NCBI GenBank assembly: GCA_964393525.1
Contig: CAYMTV010000054.1
Span: forward strand, 1-5,367
DNA: 5,367 nucleotides
Direction: 5' to 3'
Source of the DNA: CAYMTV01 sp964393525
GTDB lineage: Bacteria > Patescibacteriota > Microgenomatia > Daviesbacterales > UBA10151
Below, piece after piece: positions 5,268 through 5,367 of the stretch. How positions within the stretch are numbered: position 1 is the first letter of the stretch; every line of letters begins with the position of its first letter. The notes under the pieces are model-generated. The model was given only the letters and a program-made list of their open reading frames with translations, was not told the origin of the DNA and did not search any database. Made by a program: the position numbers and the translations under genes.

Positions 5268-5314
5268 TGTTGCATCCCTCAAATTAAAAATTAAATAGAT
5301 ATAGATTTGGGCAC

Positions 5315-5367
5315 GGGCCCATGGCTCAGTTGGTAGAGCGCCTCATTTGCAATGAGGAGGTCAGGAG
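5315..5367 (+). tRNA. tRNA-Ala(TGC), 3' part outside window
   Basis: The first 53 bases of a tRNA. The 5' acceptor strand is GGGCCCA with G3. The D arm has GCTC and GAGC around AGTTGGTA. The anticodon stem CCTCA/TGAGG holds loop TTTGCAA with anticodon TGC, giving alanine. AGGTC follows as variable region and the T arm starts at the window edge. The Ala-specific G3-U70 pair cannot be checked because position 70 is outside. An AT-rich stretch with TATAGA (5300-5305) lies just upstream, but no convincing -35 box goes with it. Confidence 0.95.

Noticed and set aside
5281..5301. Further 7-bp repeat AAATTAA
   Set aside because: Only two exact units in nearly pure AT sequence, so chance explains it.
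5270..5305. Promoter of the tRNA gene with TTGCAT and TATAGA
   Set aside because: The spacing is far too long for the two boxes, and other pairings in this AT-rich stretch match poorly; a promoter must be near, but I cannot place it.

Overview
The window looks like part of a Patescibacteria (Candidate Phyla Radiation) genome, most likely from the Microgenomates group. This placement rests on protein style and is inference: several secreted proteins carry the short N-terminal anchor pattern Q(K/R/T)G(F/I/L)-(A/S)-P-hydrophobic-(A)GxYLxQQ(R/K)TNLxPxA, which I associate from memory with that group. No marker gene is present. TGA is used as an ordinary stop (end of the 421-residue gene), which argues against the Gracilibacteria/Absconditabacteria code. 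The DNA is moderately AT-rich.

Layout: six protein genes lie on the minus strand, read from right to left. First comes a 215-residue secreted protein (5078-4431), followed after 3 bases by an 86-residue membrane protein (4427-4167). A 110-base gap holds a bulged palindromic repeat and a probable leaderless promoter. Then follow a 486-residue Cys-rich anchored protein (4056-2596), a 421-residue protein with a C-terminal cupredoxin (2586-1321), a 116-residue membrane protein (1324-974) and a protein with a carbohydrate-binding-like jelly roll (961 to beyond the left edge). The last four are 9, -4 and 12 bases apart and look like one operon. At the right edge a tRNA-Ala(TGC) on the plus strand is cut by the window end. 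The 236 bases between it and the 215-residue gene hold a promoter, an operator-like palindrome and a hairpin.

No gene matches a named system. All six protein products have one N-terminal hydrophobic segment and should sit outside the membrane. A two-gene cassette appears to occur twice: a protein with a shared three-cysteine domain (215 aa; 421 aa) followed directly by a small QKG-anchor protein with a PKV-acidic tail (86 aa; 116 aa). The second copy has gained a copper-site cupredoxin domain.

The leader codons just before the QxG motif are full of short repeats in all four genes that have this motif. Three carry heptanucleotide arrays and the fourth a perfect 54-bp tandem duplication that encodes three in-frame ATGs. 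The cassette duplication and these leader repeats are the most unusual things in the window.
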